Assembly (NCBI RefSeq): GCF_001258055.1
Contig: NZ_CVRM01000012.1
Span: 1-34,483 of the forward strand
Direction: 5' to 3'
Source: Phaeobacter italicus
GTDB lineage: Bacteria > Pseudomonadota > Alphaproteobacteria > Rhodobacterales > Rhodobacteraceae
DNA length: 34,483 bases
This document shows, piece by piece, positions 25,033 to 33,785 of this stretch. Each line of letters starts with the position of its first letter. Position 1 is the first letter of the stretch. The position numbers were made by a program, and so were the translations under genes. Under the pieces are notes generated by a model, which saw nothing but the letters and a program-made list of their open reading frames with translations, made no database searches and had not been told where the DNA came from.

Positions 25033-26508
25033 ATGGCCGGTCTCCTGGCGCCTCTTGGCGCAAAGACGATCAGACAGGACCAGCAGGCGAGGCGATCCGA
25101 GATGGCACGAGACAGTTTGAAGAAAGACGCAGGCACCCCCCTGCCCCCCTATTTCAACATCGACCCCGATGTGGCCCTTGCCGATCTTGAGGCGCCCACC
25201 AGCACCGAAGGTTTTGCCGAAATTGCCGAGGCCTGCGCCCGCGGTCGTGCGGATCTGGCAAGCCGGGGCATGAACGAGGAAGGGCGCAAATCGCTGCGTC
25301 TGTTTTCGACCTGGGAAATCACCCGCTATCTGATCCCCGTCGCCCAGGCCCATTTCCGCCGGGTGCTGAAAGCCAACCCCGACCTGCCCCAGGGCAAATC
25401 CGAAACCGAGGGCGGCGCCAAATGGTTCACGCTCGACGAGGTGCTGCGCCTGCGCGCCCATTTTGCTGCCCAAGGCTCCAAGGCCAAGGATTACACCCCC
25501 TACCGCCCCGAGGGCCTGCCCGCCAAGATGGTCGCTGTCGCCAACTTCAAGGGTGGCGTCGGCAAGACCTCTACCGCCGCCCATCTGGCGATGTCGGCGG
25601 CGCTGGATGGCTACAAGGTGCTGGTGATTGATCTCGATAGCCAAGGCTCGATGACCTCGATTTTTGGTGGCCGCGTCGAGGATGAATGGCAGACCGCCTT
25701 TCCGCTTCTGGCGCGCCATTACGGCGATCATCTGCGGCTGGAAAACCAGCGCCGTCTGGATCGCGGCGATGCCCCCCAGCCGCTGGATGACAGCCTGTCG
25801 GCCGCGATGGAGATGACGGCCAGGGACGTGATCCAGCCTACCCATTGGCCCAATATCGATCTCATCGGGGCGCAGCTCAATCTGTACTGGGCGGAATTCC
25901 AGATCCCGGTCTGGCGGATGGCGGCGCGCTCCTGGAAGCTGTGGGATGCGCTGACCGAGCGGCTGGAGGCCGATGGCGTGCTGGATCAGTACGACGTGAT
26001 CTTCATCGATACGCCGCCTGCGCTTGGCTATCTGACCATCAACGGGCTGTCGGCGGCGGATATCCTTCTGGTGCCGATGGGGGCCTCGTTCCTGGAGTTC
26101 GACAGCACGGGGCGGTTTTTCGACATGCTGCATTCGACATTTGCCTCCATCGAGGAGGGCGAGAACCTGGCTGCGCGCGCTCTGGGGCGGCCGGAGATTG
26201 CCTTTGAATGGGATGCGGTGCGCACGGTGATCACCCGCTATGACAGCGCCCAGCAGGGCGAGCTGGCGGCGCTCATGCAGGCCTATCTTGGCCCCACCCT
26301 GTCGCCGCACCGACAGGATTACACCGCGCTGATCGGTCAGGCCGGCGAGCAGGTCAACGGCATCTACGAGGCCGATTACCGCGACTTCAACCGCGAAACC
26401 TATGCCCGTGGCCGCGAGACCTTTGATGCCACCTATGCGGCGTTCAAGCGGCTGTTGCTGGCGGTGTGGCGGCGCGAGGCGTTGCAGACCCAGCGCGCGG
26501 CCCAGTAA
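25033..26508 (+). CDS. parA: Partition ATPase ParA
   Basis: A 491-residue type Ia ParA ATPase that moves ParB-bound plasmid copies over the nucleoid. Residues about 1-165 form an N-terminal helical and winged-helix region (SLRLFSTWEITRYLIPVAQAH, WFTLDEVLRLRAHFA) that in this class binds the par operator. The ATPase part follows: deviant Walker A NFKGGVGKTSTAAHLA, A' motif VLVIDLDSQGSMTSIFG and Walker B DVIFIDTPPALGYLTIN. The exact start is uncertain: ATG 25033 (MAGLLAPLG) was chosen; TTG 25012 or 24988 upstream and ATG 25102 downstream also fit. It is divergent from repA and runs into parB. Binding of its own promoter by ParA is expected but not shown. Confidence 0.92.
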   Translation: MAGLLAPLGAKTIRQDQQARRSEMARDSLKKDAGTPLPPYFNIDPDVALADLEAPTSTEGFAEIAEACARGRADLASRGMNEEGRKSLRLFSTWEITRYLIPVAQAHFRRVLKANPDLPQGKSETEGGAKWFTLDEVLRLRAHFAAQGSKAKDYTPYRPEGLPAKMVAVANFKGGVGKTSTAAHLAMSAALDGYKVLVIDLDSQGSMTSIFGGRVEDEWQTAFPLLARHYGDHLRLENQRRLDRGDAPQPLDDSLSAAMEMTARDVIQPTHWPNIDLIGAQLNLYWAEFQIPVWRMAARSWKLWDALTERLEADGVLDQYDVIFIDTPPALGYLTINGLSAADILLVPMGASFLEFDSTGRFFDMLHSTFASIEEGENLAARALGRPEIAFEWDAVRTVITRYDSAQQGELAALMQAYLGPTLSPHRQDYTALIGQAGEQVNGIYEADYRDFNRETYARGRETFDATYAAFKRLLLAVWRREALQTQRAAQ

Positions 26509-26613
26509 CGGCAGATACGGATTAGGATGCCATACTGGGGGCACAACGCGGAGACAGAGGCCACGGGCCAGCACTCCGCCCCACCCCAGACGGCGCTGTA
26601 GGAGACCAGACAT

Positions 26614-27762
26614 ATGGCAAAACGCAAACGTCTTTCACCGGCACAGAACAGCTATCTCAGCCCCTCGGCGGGGCGCACAGGGCTTGGAGGGCCGGGGGCG
26701 CTGTCGTCGCCGCCCATCGCGCAAGTGGCCTCTGAGGCGGCGGCTGAGGGCGCGCTGCAGGAGCTGACATCGGTGCTGGAAAACGCCCGCGCCAAGGGGC
26801 TGCTGGTCGAAGAGATCGCGCTTGACGCCATTGACGAAACCCATCTGGTGCGCGACCGGCTGGAACAGGACGAGGAAGAGATGGCGGCGCTGGCCGGGTC
26901 CTTGCGCGCCCGCGGCCAGCAGACCCCGATCGAGGTGGTTGCCCTGGACGGGCATGCGGCGGGCAAGACCCATGGTCTGATCTCCGGCTGGCGGCGCCTG
27001 ACGGCGATGCGCAGGCTTTATGCGCAAACCAATGATCCCGCCTTTGCCACCATCAAGGCGCTGGTGATCCAGCCCGAGAGCGCCGAAGAGGCCTATGTGG
27101 CGATGGTCGAGGAAAACGAGATTCGGGTAAACCTGTCGCATTACGAGCGCGCGCGCATTGCGGTGCGGGCGCTCAGGGAGGGGGTTTATACCAGCCAGAA
27201 ATACGCGCTGCAGTCGCTCTTTGCCAATGCCACCCGCGCCAAGCGCTCCAAGATCGGCAGCTTTGTCACCCTGGTCGAGGCGCTGGATAGCGAGCTGCGC
27301 TTTCCCACCGCGATCCGCGAGAAACTGGGTCTGGGGCTGGCGCGCGCCTTTGCCCTGAGCCCCGATTTTGCCCGGGAGGTGGCGCAGGCGCTGCGCGATC
27401 AGCCCTGTGCGGATGCCGAAGAGGAACAGGCGCTGCTGAGCGAGCTGCTCGCCGCCCATGAGGCCGGTGGCACAGGGGGGGACTCTGGCGTGGACACAGC
27501 CCCTGCCCCCTCGGCAGGACTGCCCCCCGCAGCGGCGGCGACGCAGGCCCCCACAGCCGACCGTCCTGCGCTGACCCCGCGGGTGCGCAGCCTGGATCCG
27601 GCCGATCAGATCGGCGAGGGCGAACGGGTGAGCATGCCTGCAGGCGCAGGGGTCTATCTCGGCTTTACCCCCTCGCATCAGCGGATCGAGCTGACAGGCC
27701 CTGGGGTCGACACGGCGCTGATGGCCGATCTCAAGGCCTGGCTGCGCCAGCGCGGCCGCTGA
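26614..27762 (+). CDS. parB: Partition protein ParB
   Basis: A 382-residue centromere-binding protein. Residues about 60-200 form the ParB/Spo0J-like N-terminal domain: IALDAIDETHLVRDRLEQDE, LAGSLRARGQQTPIEVVALD, LISGWRRLTAMRRLY and MVEENEIRVNLSHYERARIAV. A helix-turn-helix region follows around 190-245. The C-terminal third has a Pro/Ala-rich linker (about 290-320) and ends in LMADLKAWLRQRG, probably the dimer domain. The candidate DNA target is the TGTTTCGC palindrome pair at 20181 and 29326. The gene starts 105 bases after parA and ends before a strong terminator. Confidence 0.92.
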   Translation: MAKRKRLSPAQNSYLSPSAGRTGLGGPGALSSPPIAQVASEAAAEGALQELTSVLENARAKGLLVEEIALDAIDETHLVRDRLEQDEEEMAALAGSLRARGQQTPIEVVALDGHAAGKTHGLISGWRRLTAMRRLYAQTNDPAFATIKALVIQPESAEEAYVAMVEENEIRVNLSHYERARIAVRALREGVYTSQKYALQSLFANATRAKRSKIGSFVTLVEALDSELRFPTAIREKLGLGLARAFALSPDFAREVAQALRDQPCADAEEEQALLSELLAAHEAGGTGGDSGVDTAPAPSAGLPPAAAATQAPTADRPALTPRVRSLDPADQIGEGERVSMPAGAGVYLGFTPSHQRIELTGPGVDTALMADLKAWLRQRGR

Positions 27763-27785
27763 GCCCACCAGAAGAGAGCGAGACG

Positions 27786-27822
27786 AAAAAAGACCCTGAT
27801 ACGGCTGTATCAGGGTCTTTTT
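27786..27822. terminator. Strong bidirectional terminator
   Basis: GACCCTGATAC/GTATCAGGGTC stem of 11 bp (27792-27802 with 27807-27817), GGCT loop, TTTTT after it and AAAAAA before it. It works for parB (plus) and the convergent ugd gene (minus). Confidence 0.9.
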
Positions 27823-27849
27823 CATGCAAAGCTGTCAGGGGGTGTCGGA

Positions 27850-29154
27850 TCAGCGCCCAACAGCGATATAGGTTTCAAAGCCCGCCTGCCGGGCGGATTT
27901 GGCGGTGTAGATATTGCGCAGATCCACCATGCGGGGCTGGGCCATCTTGCGCGCCAGCGCCTTGAGATCGAGGGCGCGGAATTCATTCCATTCGGTTAGC
28001 AGCACCACCAGATCGGCATTGCGCGCCGCCTTGTAGGGGTCGTCCTCCCATTTGACCCCAGGCAGGAGATCGCGCCCCTCGGCCTCGCCCTGGGGGTCCA
28101 CCACCCGCACCTTGGCGCCGCCGCCGATGAGGGCCGGCACGATGGTGAGGCTCGGTGCCTCACGCATGTCATCGGTATTGGGTTTGAAGGTCACGCCCAG
28201 AATGGTGATGGTCTTGCCGTTGAAACTGCCGTCGCAGGCGTCGCGCAGCTTCTCCAGCATCCGCGCCTTGACCTCGTGATTGACGCGCATCACCGTTTCG
28301 GTGATCTGCATCGGATAGGCATGATCCTGACCGATGCGGGCCAGCGCGGCGGTGTCCTTTGGAAAGCACGATCCGCCATAGCCCGGGCCTGCATGCAGGA
28401 ACTTGTTGCCGATGCGCCCGTCGAGCCCCATCCCGCGTGAGACCTCCTTGACGTCGGCCCCCACCCGTTCGCAGAGACCGGCGATTTCATTGATGAAGGT
28501 GATCTTGGTCGCCAGAAAGGCATTGGCGGCATATTTGATCATCTCGGCGCTTTCGAGATCGGTGGTGAGGATCGGGAAATCGCGCAGGTAAAGGGGGCGG
28601 TAGATCTCTGCCATGACCTCGGCGGCGCGGTCGTTCTGCACGCCGACCACCACCCGGTCCGGGCGCATGAAGTCATCAATCGCCGCCCCTTCGCGCAGGA
28701 ATTCCGGGTTGGACGCCACGTCGAATTCCGCCGCGGGGTTGGATTTGGCGATCACCTGTTTCACCTGCCGGTTGGTGCCCACCGGCACGGTGGATTTGGT
28801 CACCACCACGGTATAGCCCTGCAGGGCGGCGGCGATCTCTTCGCTGGCGGCCATCACATAGGTGAGATCGGCATGACCATCGCCGCGTCGCGTTGGCGTT
28901 CCGACCGCGATGAACACCGCATCCGCCGCGGCAACGGCCGTGGCCAGATCATCGGTAAAGGACAGCCGCCCCGCCGCCACATTGCGCGCCATCAGATCCT
29001 CAAGCCCCGGCTCGTAGATCGGCACCTCACCCGCCTGCAGCCGCGCGATCTTGGCCGCGTCCTTGTCGACACAGACCACATCATGGCCAAAGTCGGAAAA
29101 ACAGACGCCGGAGACCAATCCGACATATCCGGTGCCAATCATTGCAATGCGCAT
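27850..29154 (-). CDS. ugd: UDP-glucose 6-dehydrogenase
   Basis: Ugd oxidises UDP-glucose twice with NAD+ to give UDP-glucuronate. The 434-residue protein has an N-terminal Rossmann motif MRIAMIGTGYVGLVSGVCFSD, VFIAVGTPTRRGDGHADLTY, STVPVGTN and SNPEFLREGAAIDDFMRPDR. The catalytic Cys lies in GPGYGGSCFPKDTAAL, and the C-terminal NAD-binding region includes TFKPNTDDMREAPSL. The ATG 29154 (start of MRIAMIG) is preferred; a longer frame upstream adds 27 unlikely residues. It ends at the bidirectional terminator. It probably supplies uronic acid to the surface glycan and serves as source for the epimerase upstream. Confidence 0.96.
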   Translation of the reverse strand: MRIAMIGTGYVGLVSGVCFSDFGHDVVCVDKDAAKIARLQAGEVPIYEPGLEDLMARNVAAGRLSFTDDLATAVAAADAVFIAVGTPTRRGDGHADLTYVMAASEEIAAALQGYTVVVTKSTVPVGTNRQVKQVIAKSNPAAEFDVASNPEFLREGAAIDDFMRPDRVVVGVQNDRAAEVMAEIYRPLYLRDFPILTTDLESAEMIKYAANAFLATKITFINEIAGLCERVGADVKEVSRGMGLDGRIGNKFLHAGPGYGGSCFPKDTAALARIGQDHAYPMQITETVMRVNHEVKARMLEKLRDACDGSFNGKTITILGVTFKPNTDDMREAPSLTIVPALIGGGAKVRVVDPQGEAEGRDLLPGVKWEDDPYKAARNADLVVLLTEWNEFRALDLKALARKMAQPRMVDLRNIYTAKSARQAGFETYIAVGR

Positions 29155-29487
29155 GGGGGTGGTCCTTTGCTGTTGCCTCATGTCCCCCGCTTGAGCTGGC
29201 GGAGTGTTGGGGATCAGACATATACGTCCGGGCAAGGGGCGGGAACCGGAATTTTGCCCGGATCACAAGCTGATGAGGGGGCGGGATCGGGCGCATGGGG
29301 GGCGGATCAAAATAGGTCCGGATCGGACCAAATGTTTCGCACGCGAAACATTTGGTCAACTATGCTGACCTAATTGAGGAGGGTGCCCTGATCCCGATTT
29401 CATGGAAATCGGGAGGCCTGCGGCGCGAGTATTTGGGGAAAGATGACAGCTCGGCGGCGCATGTCGCCCCGGATCTGCCCCCCTGGA
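29155..29487. other. Gap between epimerase and ugd, with palindrome
   Basis: This 333-base stretch holds the second parS-like palindrome and its GCTGACCTAATTGAG flank. Otherwise I see no gene or clear promoter; ugd and the epimerase are on the same strand and might be transcribed separately because of this gap. Confidence 0.5.
29326..29378. repeat. 32-bp palindrome, copy 2 (candidate parS)
   Basis: Arms 29326-29340 and 29343-29357 are perfect 15-bp inverted repeats around AC, with core TGTTTCGCACGCGAAACA. Compared with copy 1 the outer arms change from CTAAT to CAAAT on both sides together, so the symmetry is kept by paired changes. The block GCTGACCTAATTGAG again starts 38 bases from the palindrome start. 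Paired substitution argues that the palindrome is functional. Confidence 0.65.
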
Positions 29488-30498
29488 TCAGCCCTGCGGC
29501 TCGCCGTAATACGCCCGGTACCAGGCAACAAACCGCGCGACGCCCTCTTTGACGCTGATCTGCGGTTCATAGCCGGTGAGCTGGCTCAGCAACCTGGTGT
29601 CTGCCCAGGTGGCCGGCACGTCTCCGGCTTGCATCTCCATCAGGTTTTTCTCGGCGGTGACCCCCAGCGCGGTTTCCAGCGCGGCGATATAGTCCATCAG
29701 CGGCGTGGGCTTTGAGGCCCCGATATTGACCACCCGGAACGGCGCGACAGGGCTGAGGTTGTCCTGCTCCGAGACCGGCTGATCCCCCGGCACCGCGTCG
29801 ATCAGCCCGGTGATGCCGGTGACCAGATCATCGATATAGGTGAAATCCCGGCTCATTTGCCCGTGGTTGTAGACATTGATCGCCTCACCGGCCTCGATCG
29901 CCCTGGTGAATTTGAACAGCGCCATATCCGGCCGGCCCCAGGGGCCATAGACGGTAAAAAACCGAAACATCGTGGTCGGCAGGCCATAGAGATGGGCATA
30001 GGAATGGGCCATCGTCTCGCCCGCCTTCTTGGTGGCGGCATAAAAGGACATCTGATGATCGGCCTGCTGACGCTCGTCAAAGGGCATCTGCGTGTTGGCC
30101 CCATAGGCCGAGGAGGTGGAGGCGATCAGCATATGCGCGGGCGGATGGGCGCGGGCGGCCTCCAAGAGCTCAAACGTGCCGATCAGATTGGCCTCGAGGT
30201 AGTCGCGCGGCGCCTCGATGGAATGGCGCACCCCGGCCTGGGCTGCGAGATGGATCAGCGCATCGGGCTTGTGGGTGTCAAACAGCCCCATCAGGCGACC
30301 GGGGTCTTCCAGCTTGCCGATCACCGGCGTGAAGCGCGGGTTGTCCGCCAGCATCGCATGGCGGCGTTCTTTCAGGGTGACGTCATAATAGGGGGACAGA
30401 CAATCAAGCCCCACAACCTGCCAGCCTGCGGCCAGAAGCCGGGCCGCGAGATGGTAGCCGATGAAGCCGGCCGAGCCGGTGATGAGAGCGGTTTGCAT
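29488..30498 (-). CDS. UDP-glucuronate 4-epimerase (NAD-dependent)
   Basis: A 336-residue extended SDR that probably converts UDP-glucuronate to UDP-galacturonate, as LpsL/Cap1J-type enzymes do. It has the Rossmann motif ALITGSAGFIGYHLAARLL, LAAQAGVRHSIEAP, catalytic Ser in STSSAYGANTQMPF and the Tyr-Lys pair in SFYAATKKAGE. FFTVYGPWGRPDMALFKF and YNHGQMSRDFTYIDDLV are typical of UDP-GlcA epimerases. ATG 30498 is chosen because the nucleotide-binding strand starts right there. It lies upstream of ugd on the same strand, so product of one feeds the other. UDP-glucose 4-epimerase activity is less likely. Confidence 0.88.
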   Translation of the reverse strand: MQTALITGSAGFIGYHLAARLLAAGWQVVGLDCLSPYYDVTLKERRHAMLADNPRFTPVIGKLEDPGRLMGLFDTHKPDALIHLAAQAGVRHSIEAPRDYLEANLIGTFELLEAARAHPPAHMLIASTSSAYGANTQMPFDERQQADHQMSFYAATKKAGETMAHSYAHLYGLPTTMFRFFTVYGPWGRPDMALFKFTRAIEAGEAINVYNHGQMSRDFTYIDDLVTGITGLIDAVPGDQPVSEQDNLSPVAPFRVVNIGASKPTPLMDYIAALETALGVTAEKNLMEMQAGDVPATWADTRLLSQLTGYEPQISVKEGVARFVAWYRAYYGEPQG

Positions 30499-30613
30499 GG
30501 CTCTTAGGTGGCCTGTGCGGGCGGGGCTGTCAAATGCTTCCTGTGCGGGCATACATCACGCAAGCGCGTTGGCCCAAGTCAGCGCCCAGCAACGATCATC
30601 TTTACACTCTGTA

Positions 30614-30689
30614 TGGTGCCCCCACACGGACTCGAACCGCGGACCTACTGATTACAAATCAGTTGCTCTACCAGCTGAGCTATAGGGGC
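30614..30689 (-). tRNA. tRNA-Thr(UGU)
   Basis: The 76-base gene folds as a complete cloverleaf on the minus strand. The acceptor stem is GCCCCTA with TGGGGGC (one G-T pair), CCA is encoded, the D arm has AGCTCAGCTGGTAGAGC, and the T arm has GGTTCGAGTCC. The anticodon loop TTTGTAA gives anticodon TGU, reading ACA codons for threonine. A tRNA on a plasmid-type region is uncommon. Confidence 0.95.
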
Positions 30690-30753
30690 ATTTGTCTACG
30701 CACTAACCTCTGCTAAAAAACACTACAAGTACAAATCATTCGCAGGTTTGATC

Positions 30754-30808
30754 TTTGCTAAGATTTCGTTAGCAAAAGATGCTGCTAGAAAGTCTATCGT
30801 ATGATAGA
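30754..30808. promoter_or_regulatory. Two small palindromes upstream of tRNA
   Basis: TTTGCTAA/TTAGCAAA (30754-30761 with 30769-30776, 7-base spacer) and TCTATC/GATAGA (30793-30798 with 30803-30808). Such sites suit a dimeric repressor. Position between the tRNA and the triple hairpin would allow control of either. Confidence 0.35.
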
Positions 30809-30850
30809 AGTTTATCTGGGCGAAACGCATCCCAGTTTATGCCTGCAATG

Positions 30851-30957
30851 TTTCCTGCTTCGAAAGTGAGTGAGTTCGAAGCAGGAAAAGCAGATCAGGG
30901 TGTCCCCGTTGCCTGATCTAACAGCCGAGGCTATGGCCTCGGTTGTTTGCTTTTCTC
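30851..30957 (+). ncRNA. Candidate small RNA with three hairpins
   Basis: Three consecutive hairpins read on the plus strand: TTTCCTGCTTCGAA with its complement (30851-30864 with 30875-30888, 14 bp perfect); AGATCAGG/CCTGATCT (30892-30899 with 30912-30919); and ACAGCCGAGGC with GCCTCGGTTGT (30921-30931 with 30936-30946, one G-T pair) followed by TTGCTTTTCTC. The last has the form of a Rho-independent terminator. No persuasive gene lies on this strand here. A small RNA is a good reading; alternatively the third hairpin ends the XRE gene, but no T-tract lies on that side. Confidence 0.45.
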
Positions 30958-31360
30958 AGTGCGTTGTGTGGTCTGTGTTCGCATTGCTTTCGGATGTGTT
31001 TGGTAATAACGTTTTGACAAACTTAGTGAAAATCGACCTTTGGTGTTCAGGGATTTTGTAGTAAACTCGCAAGAGTTCAATGGCTTCTTGATACTGAGAT
31101 CTGGCCTTACGAGCCTCAACCATGGTGTGTGCGTTCTTTGTCGTATCCAAGCCTTCGAAAAAATATGTCACATCTACGTTGAGAACTTTTGAGATATCCC
31201 ATAGGCGTGATGCACTCACACGGTTCGATGCCACCTCATACTTCTGAATCTGCTGAAACCGGACCCCAACTTTTTCTGCGAGGCATTTCTGTGTTTCATC
31301 GGCGGCCCAACGCCGGGCCCGAATACGTTTCCCGACATGAATATCTACCGGGTGCGGCAT
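30956..31360 (-). CDS. XRE-family helix-turn-helix regulator
   Basis: A 134-residue DNA-binding regulator. Residues about 8-65 are an XRE/Cro domain of the form common in alphaproteobacteria: HVGKRIRARRWAADETQKCL, AEKVGVRFQQIQKYEVASNR and VSASRLWDISKVLNVDVTYF. The second half is a helical, probably dimerising region (RSQYQEAIELLRVYYKIPEH, RSIFTKFVKTLLP). The divergent gene 217 bases away is the sensor kinase, so it may control that kinase or its own expression. No ligand domain is visible. Confidence 0.85.
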   Translation of the reverse strand: MPHPVDIHVGKRIRARRWAADETQKCLAEKVGVRFQQIQKYEVASNRVSASRLWDISKVLNVDVTYFFEGLDTTKNAHTMVEARKARSQYQEAIELLRVYYKIPEHQRSIFTKFVKTLLPNTSESNANTDHTTH

Positions 31361-31577
31361 CGATATTTCCTTTTCATATATAAGTGTCTGAGTACTGGAA
31401 GGTATCGACCTCCATCCGAAAGTCTAGTCTGCGGCATTTCGAGGCCTCTAACAGGACCCATAATTCTTATTGGTAGGTCGTGCATTGACCTTTTGAAAGG
31501 TACGAGGTGCTTATTTCTCGCGACGTGTTGGCTCACAATCTGCTATCTTAGAAGTGTATGAAAGTGAAGCAGTTGTG

Positions 31578-33785
31578 ATGTCCGGTAATGTAATCAACAA
31601 GTTCAAAGATGTTACTTTGGCACCAGTACGACTTATGGCCTTAGTACTCTTCTTGTGCACAGCAATTCTGGCTTGGGCTATAATAGTCACAACGAACCAA
31701 CCTAGTGTTGGTGTGTCGTTAGGGGTGGGGGGAGATGAGCAGGTTGTCGTTACTAGTGTAACCGACAAGAGCAGCGGGTTGTTGGTCGGGCAGGTCGTTA
31801 CCTCGATCAAGGATGTTTATGGCCACGAGCTTCTGGTTACTCATCACGCCTTTGTGGAAGAACCCGACACTCTGCCCAGCCGGGAAGAAATGCTGTTTGC
31901 TTTTTCTCAAAGTGGTCTGCTTTTTGAGGCCCTAAGGGTGGGGCCTCTCCGACTTGCGATAGAGACCAGAGGTGGCGAGCGCGCGTGGATCCGATTGTTT
32001 GCGACGGACAACCGACCTATTGAGACACTACCTGTTGATTTTTGGCTGCAAACAGGAGCTGGATTTTTTGCAGTGCTCATCGGGTCCTGGGTCTGGAGCC
32101 TGAGGCCAAAACAACAATCAACTACCTCGCTGTTGCTTTCGGGCTTTGGTTTGCAAATTTCCGCGACGACTGCGGCAATCTATAGCACGCGCGAACTCGC
32201 GCTCTCGGAAGAAGTGTTTTTTGGTCTACATGTCGCCAATCTCTTTGGGACGCTCTTGTTTGGCTTCGGTCTCGTAAGCCTGTTCTTGGCCTTTCCCAAA
32301 GTGCTTAATCTGGCAAAAGAACTGGCAGGAGCTTCCTTTTGTCTGATTATGGTGCTCCTTCCGGCAGCCCTTATGATTGGTGGGTTGCACATATTCTACC
32401 AGGCGATTGTTGTAATATTTCTGGTAATTTTCTTGTTGATCATAGTTCAGTACAGGCACAGCAGACAGAACATTGTTGACCGTAGGTCACTGGGTTTGTT
32501 GGGGCTTGGTGCTCTCATCGGTTCTGGAAGCTTCGTGATAACACGAGCACTTCCCACATTGTTTGGGGCCCCCGGCTTCGTCTCTCAAGGAGAGAGCTTT
32601 GTGTTCATTGCGCTTGTGTACTTTGCTGTTGCGATTTCAGTTCAAAGATACCGTGTATTTGATCTGCCGATCTGGTCTGCAAGACTTCTTTACTACTTCT
32701 GTGGCGCTCTGTTGCTCTTGTCTTTAGATGCACTTTTGATCTGGGGGCTGTCGTTTGACAGAATGTCTGCCCTGAGTGTGTCTTTGCTAACAGTAACACT
32801 TTTATACTTACCCTTCCGTGAGTGGTTCCAAGCAAAATTCACAGGAAGGACTGCTAGAAAGACCAACTCCTTTTTGGGTTTTGCGGACTTCGTGGCACGA
32901 TCCCATGATGCACAAGAGATGGAAGCACGTTGGAAGGAGGTCCTCGCGAACATCTACCGGCCCTTGGGCTTTGCCTATATTCCAAACACTGGCAATGTCT
33001 CCAAAGCGAAGATCGTTCGGCATGGTGAAGGGGTACATTTTCCTTTTATTAGGGACTGTACTATGTGTGTCGAAATGGTTTGGGCATCAAATGGGACGCG
33101 ACTTTTCGACAGCCAAGATTGTAAGAGCTTGGATCAACTAAGAGACATGGTGTTAGAGTTGTTGAAAGGGCAGGATGCCCATTCAATCGGCGTCCATCAA
33201 GAACGATCAAGAATAGCTCGTGATTTGCATGACAACCTTAGCATAGGTCTGCTAACGGCACTGCACAGTCATAATGTCGGAAAAAAAGATGAGCTTATAC
33301 GAACTGTGCTAATAGATATGCGGAGGATCATTAATGCGAACTCCACGGGACGTATGCTGTTGTCTGAGTATGTCGGTAGCCTGCGCGGAGAGACCTTTGA
33401 CTTGCTTGACCCGCTGCATGTGGCTACTGATTGGCCACTTAACGATACATTAGACGTTGAAGTCTCCATCAAGGATTGTCAAACGCTACGGGCAGTTTTA
33501 CGAGAATGCCTAAGCAACGCACTAGAGCATGCTGAAACCAAGAAGGTGTCAATAGATGCACATGTTTCTGAGGGTGTATTATTCCTAAATATTACAAATG
33601 ATTGCGCAGAAATTAGTTCGATGGAAACTATCCGGGATGGCCGTGAGAAGCGTGGGCATGGTCTCAAGAATATCCTATATCGTGTCAGCGAGTTAGGCGG
33701 CGAAGTGACCTTCGAAAAAACCGCAGACAGGCAGTTTAAAGTTCTGGCTGCTCTACCACTTAAAGACATCGCACATGGCAGGTAG
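31578..33785 (+). CDS. Sensor histidine kinase, PDZ and multi-TM
   Basis: A 735-residue membrane sensor. Residues about 13-37 are the first membrane segment. Residues about 40-110 look PDZ-like and should face the periplasm (VVVTSVTDKSSGLLVGQVVTSI). About eight or more further membrane segments cover 150-440. The cytoplasmic end has a HisKA_3 phosphoacceptor (QERSRIARDLHDNLSIGLLT; His 551) and an HATPase domain with N-box LRAVLRECLSNALEHAETKK and GHGLKNILYRVSELGG. This layout resembles Bacillus ComP-like kinases. ATG 31578 is preferred; GTG 31554 is possible. The gene overlaps the response regulator by 11 bases. It probably phosphorylates that regulator; the signal is unknown. Confidence 0.85.
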   Translation: MSGNVINKFKDVTLAPVRLMALVLFLCTAILAWAIIVTTNQPSVGVSLGVGGDEQVVVTSVTDKSSGLLVGQVVTSIKDVYGHELLVTHHAFVEEPDTLPSREEMLFAFSQSGLLFEALRVGPLRLAIETRGGERAWIRLFATDNRPIETLPVDFWLQTGAGFFAVLIGSWVWSLRPKQQSTTSLLLSGFGLQISATTAAIYSTRELALSEEVFFGLHVANLFGTLLFGFGLVSLFLAFPKVLNLAKELAGASFCLIMVLLPAALMIGGLHIFYQAIVVIFLVIFLLIIVQYRHSRQNIVDRRSLGLLGLGALIGSGSFVITRALPTLFGAPGFVSQGESFVFIALVYFAVAISVQRYRVFDLPIWSARLLYYFCGALLLLSLDALLIWGLSFDRMSALSVSLLTVTLLYLPFREWFQAKFTGRTARKTNSFLGFADFVARSHDAQEMEARWKEVLANIYRPLGFAYIPNTGNVSKAKIVRHGEGVHFPFIRDCTMCVEMVWASNGTRLFDSQDCKSLDQLRDMVLELLKGQDAHSIGVHQERSRIARDLHDNLSIGLLTALHSHNVGKKDELIRTVLIDMRRIINANSTGRMLLSEYVGSLRGETFDLLDPLHVATDWPLNDTLDVEVSIKDCQTLRAVLRECLSNALEHAETKKVSIDAHVSEGVLFLNITNDCAEISSMETIRDGREKRGHGLKNILYRVSELGGEVTFEKTADRQFKVLAALPLKDIAHGR

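Noticed and set aside
24994-26613. A 539-residue open frame on the minus strand across parA
   Set aside because: It is antisense to a clear ParA gene in GC-rich DNA, is rich in Gly, Arg, Gln and His, and has no recognisable motif; the same holds for the 396-residue minus-strand frame across parB (26635-27825).
30870-31061. A 63-residue plus-strand frame beside the XRE gene
   Set aside because: It overlaps the hairpins and the antisense end of the XRE gene; no ribosome site or motif.
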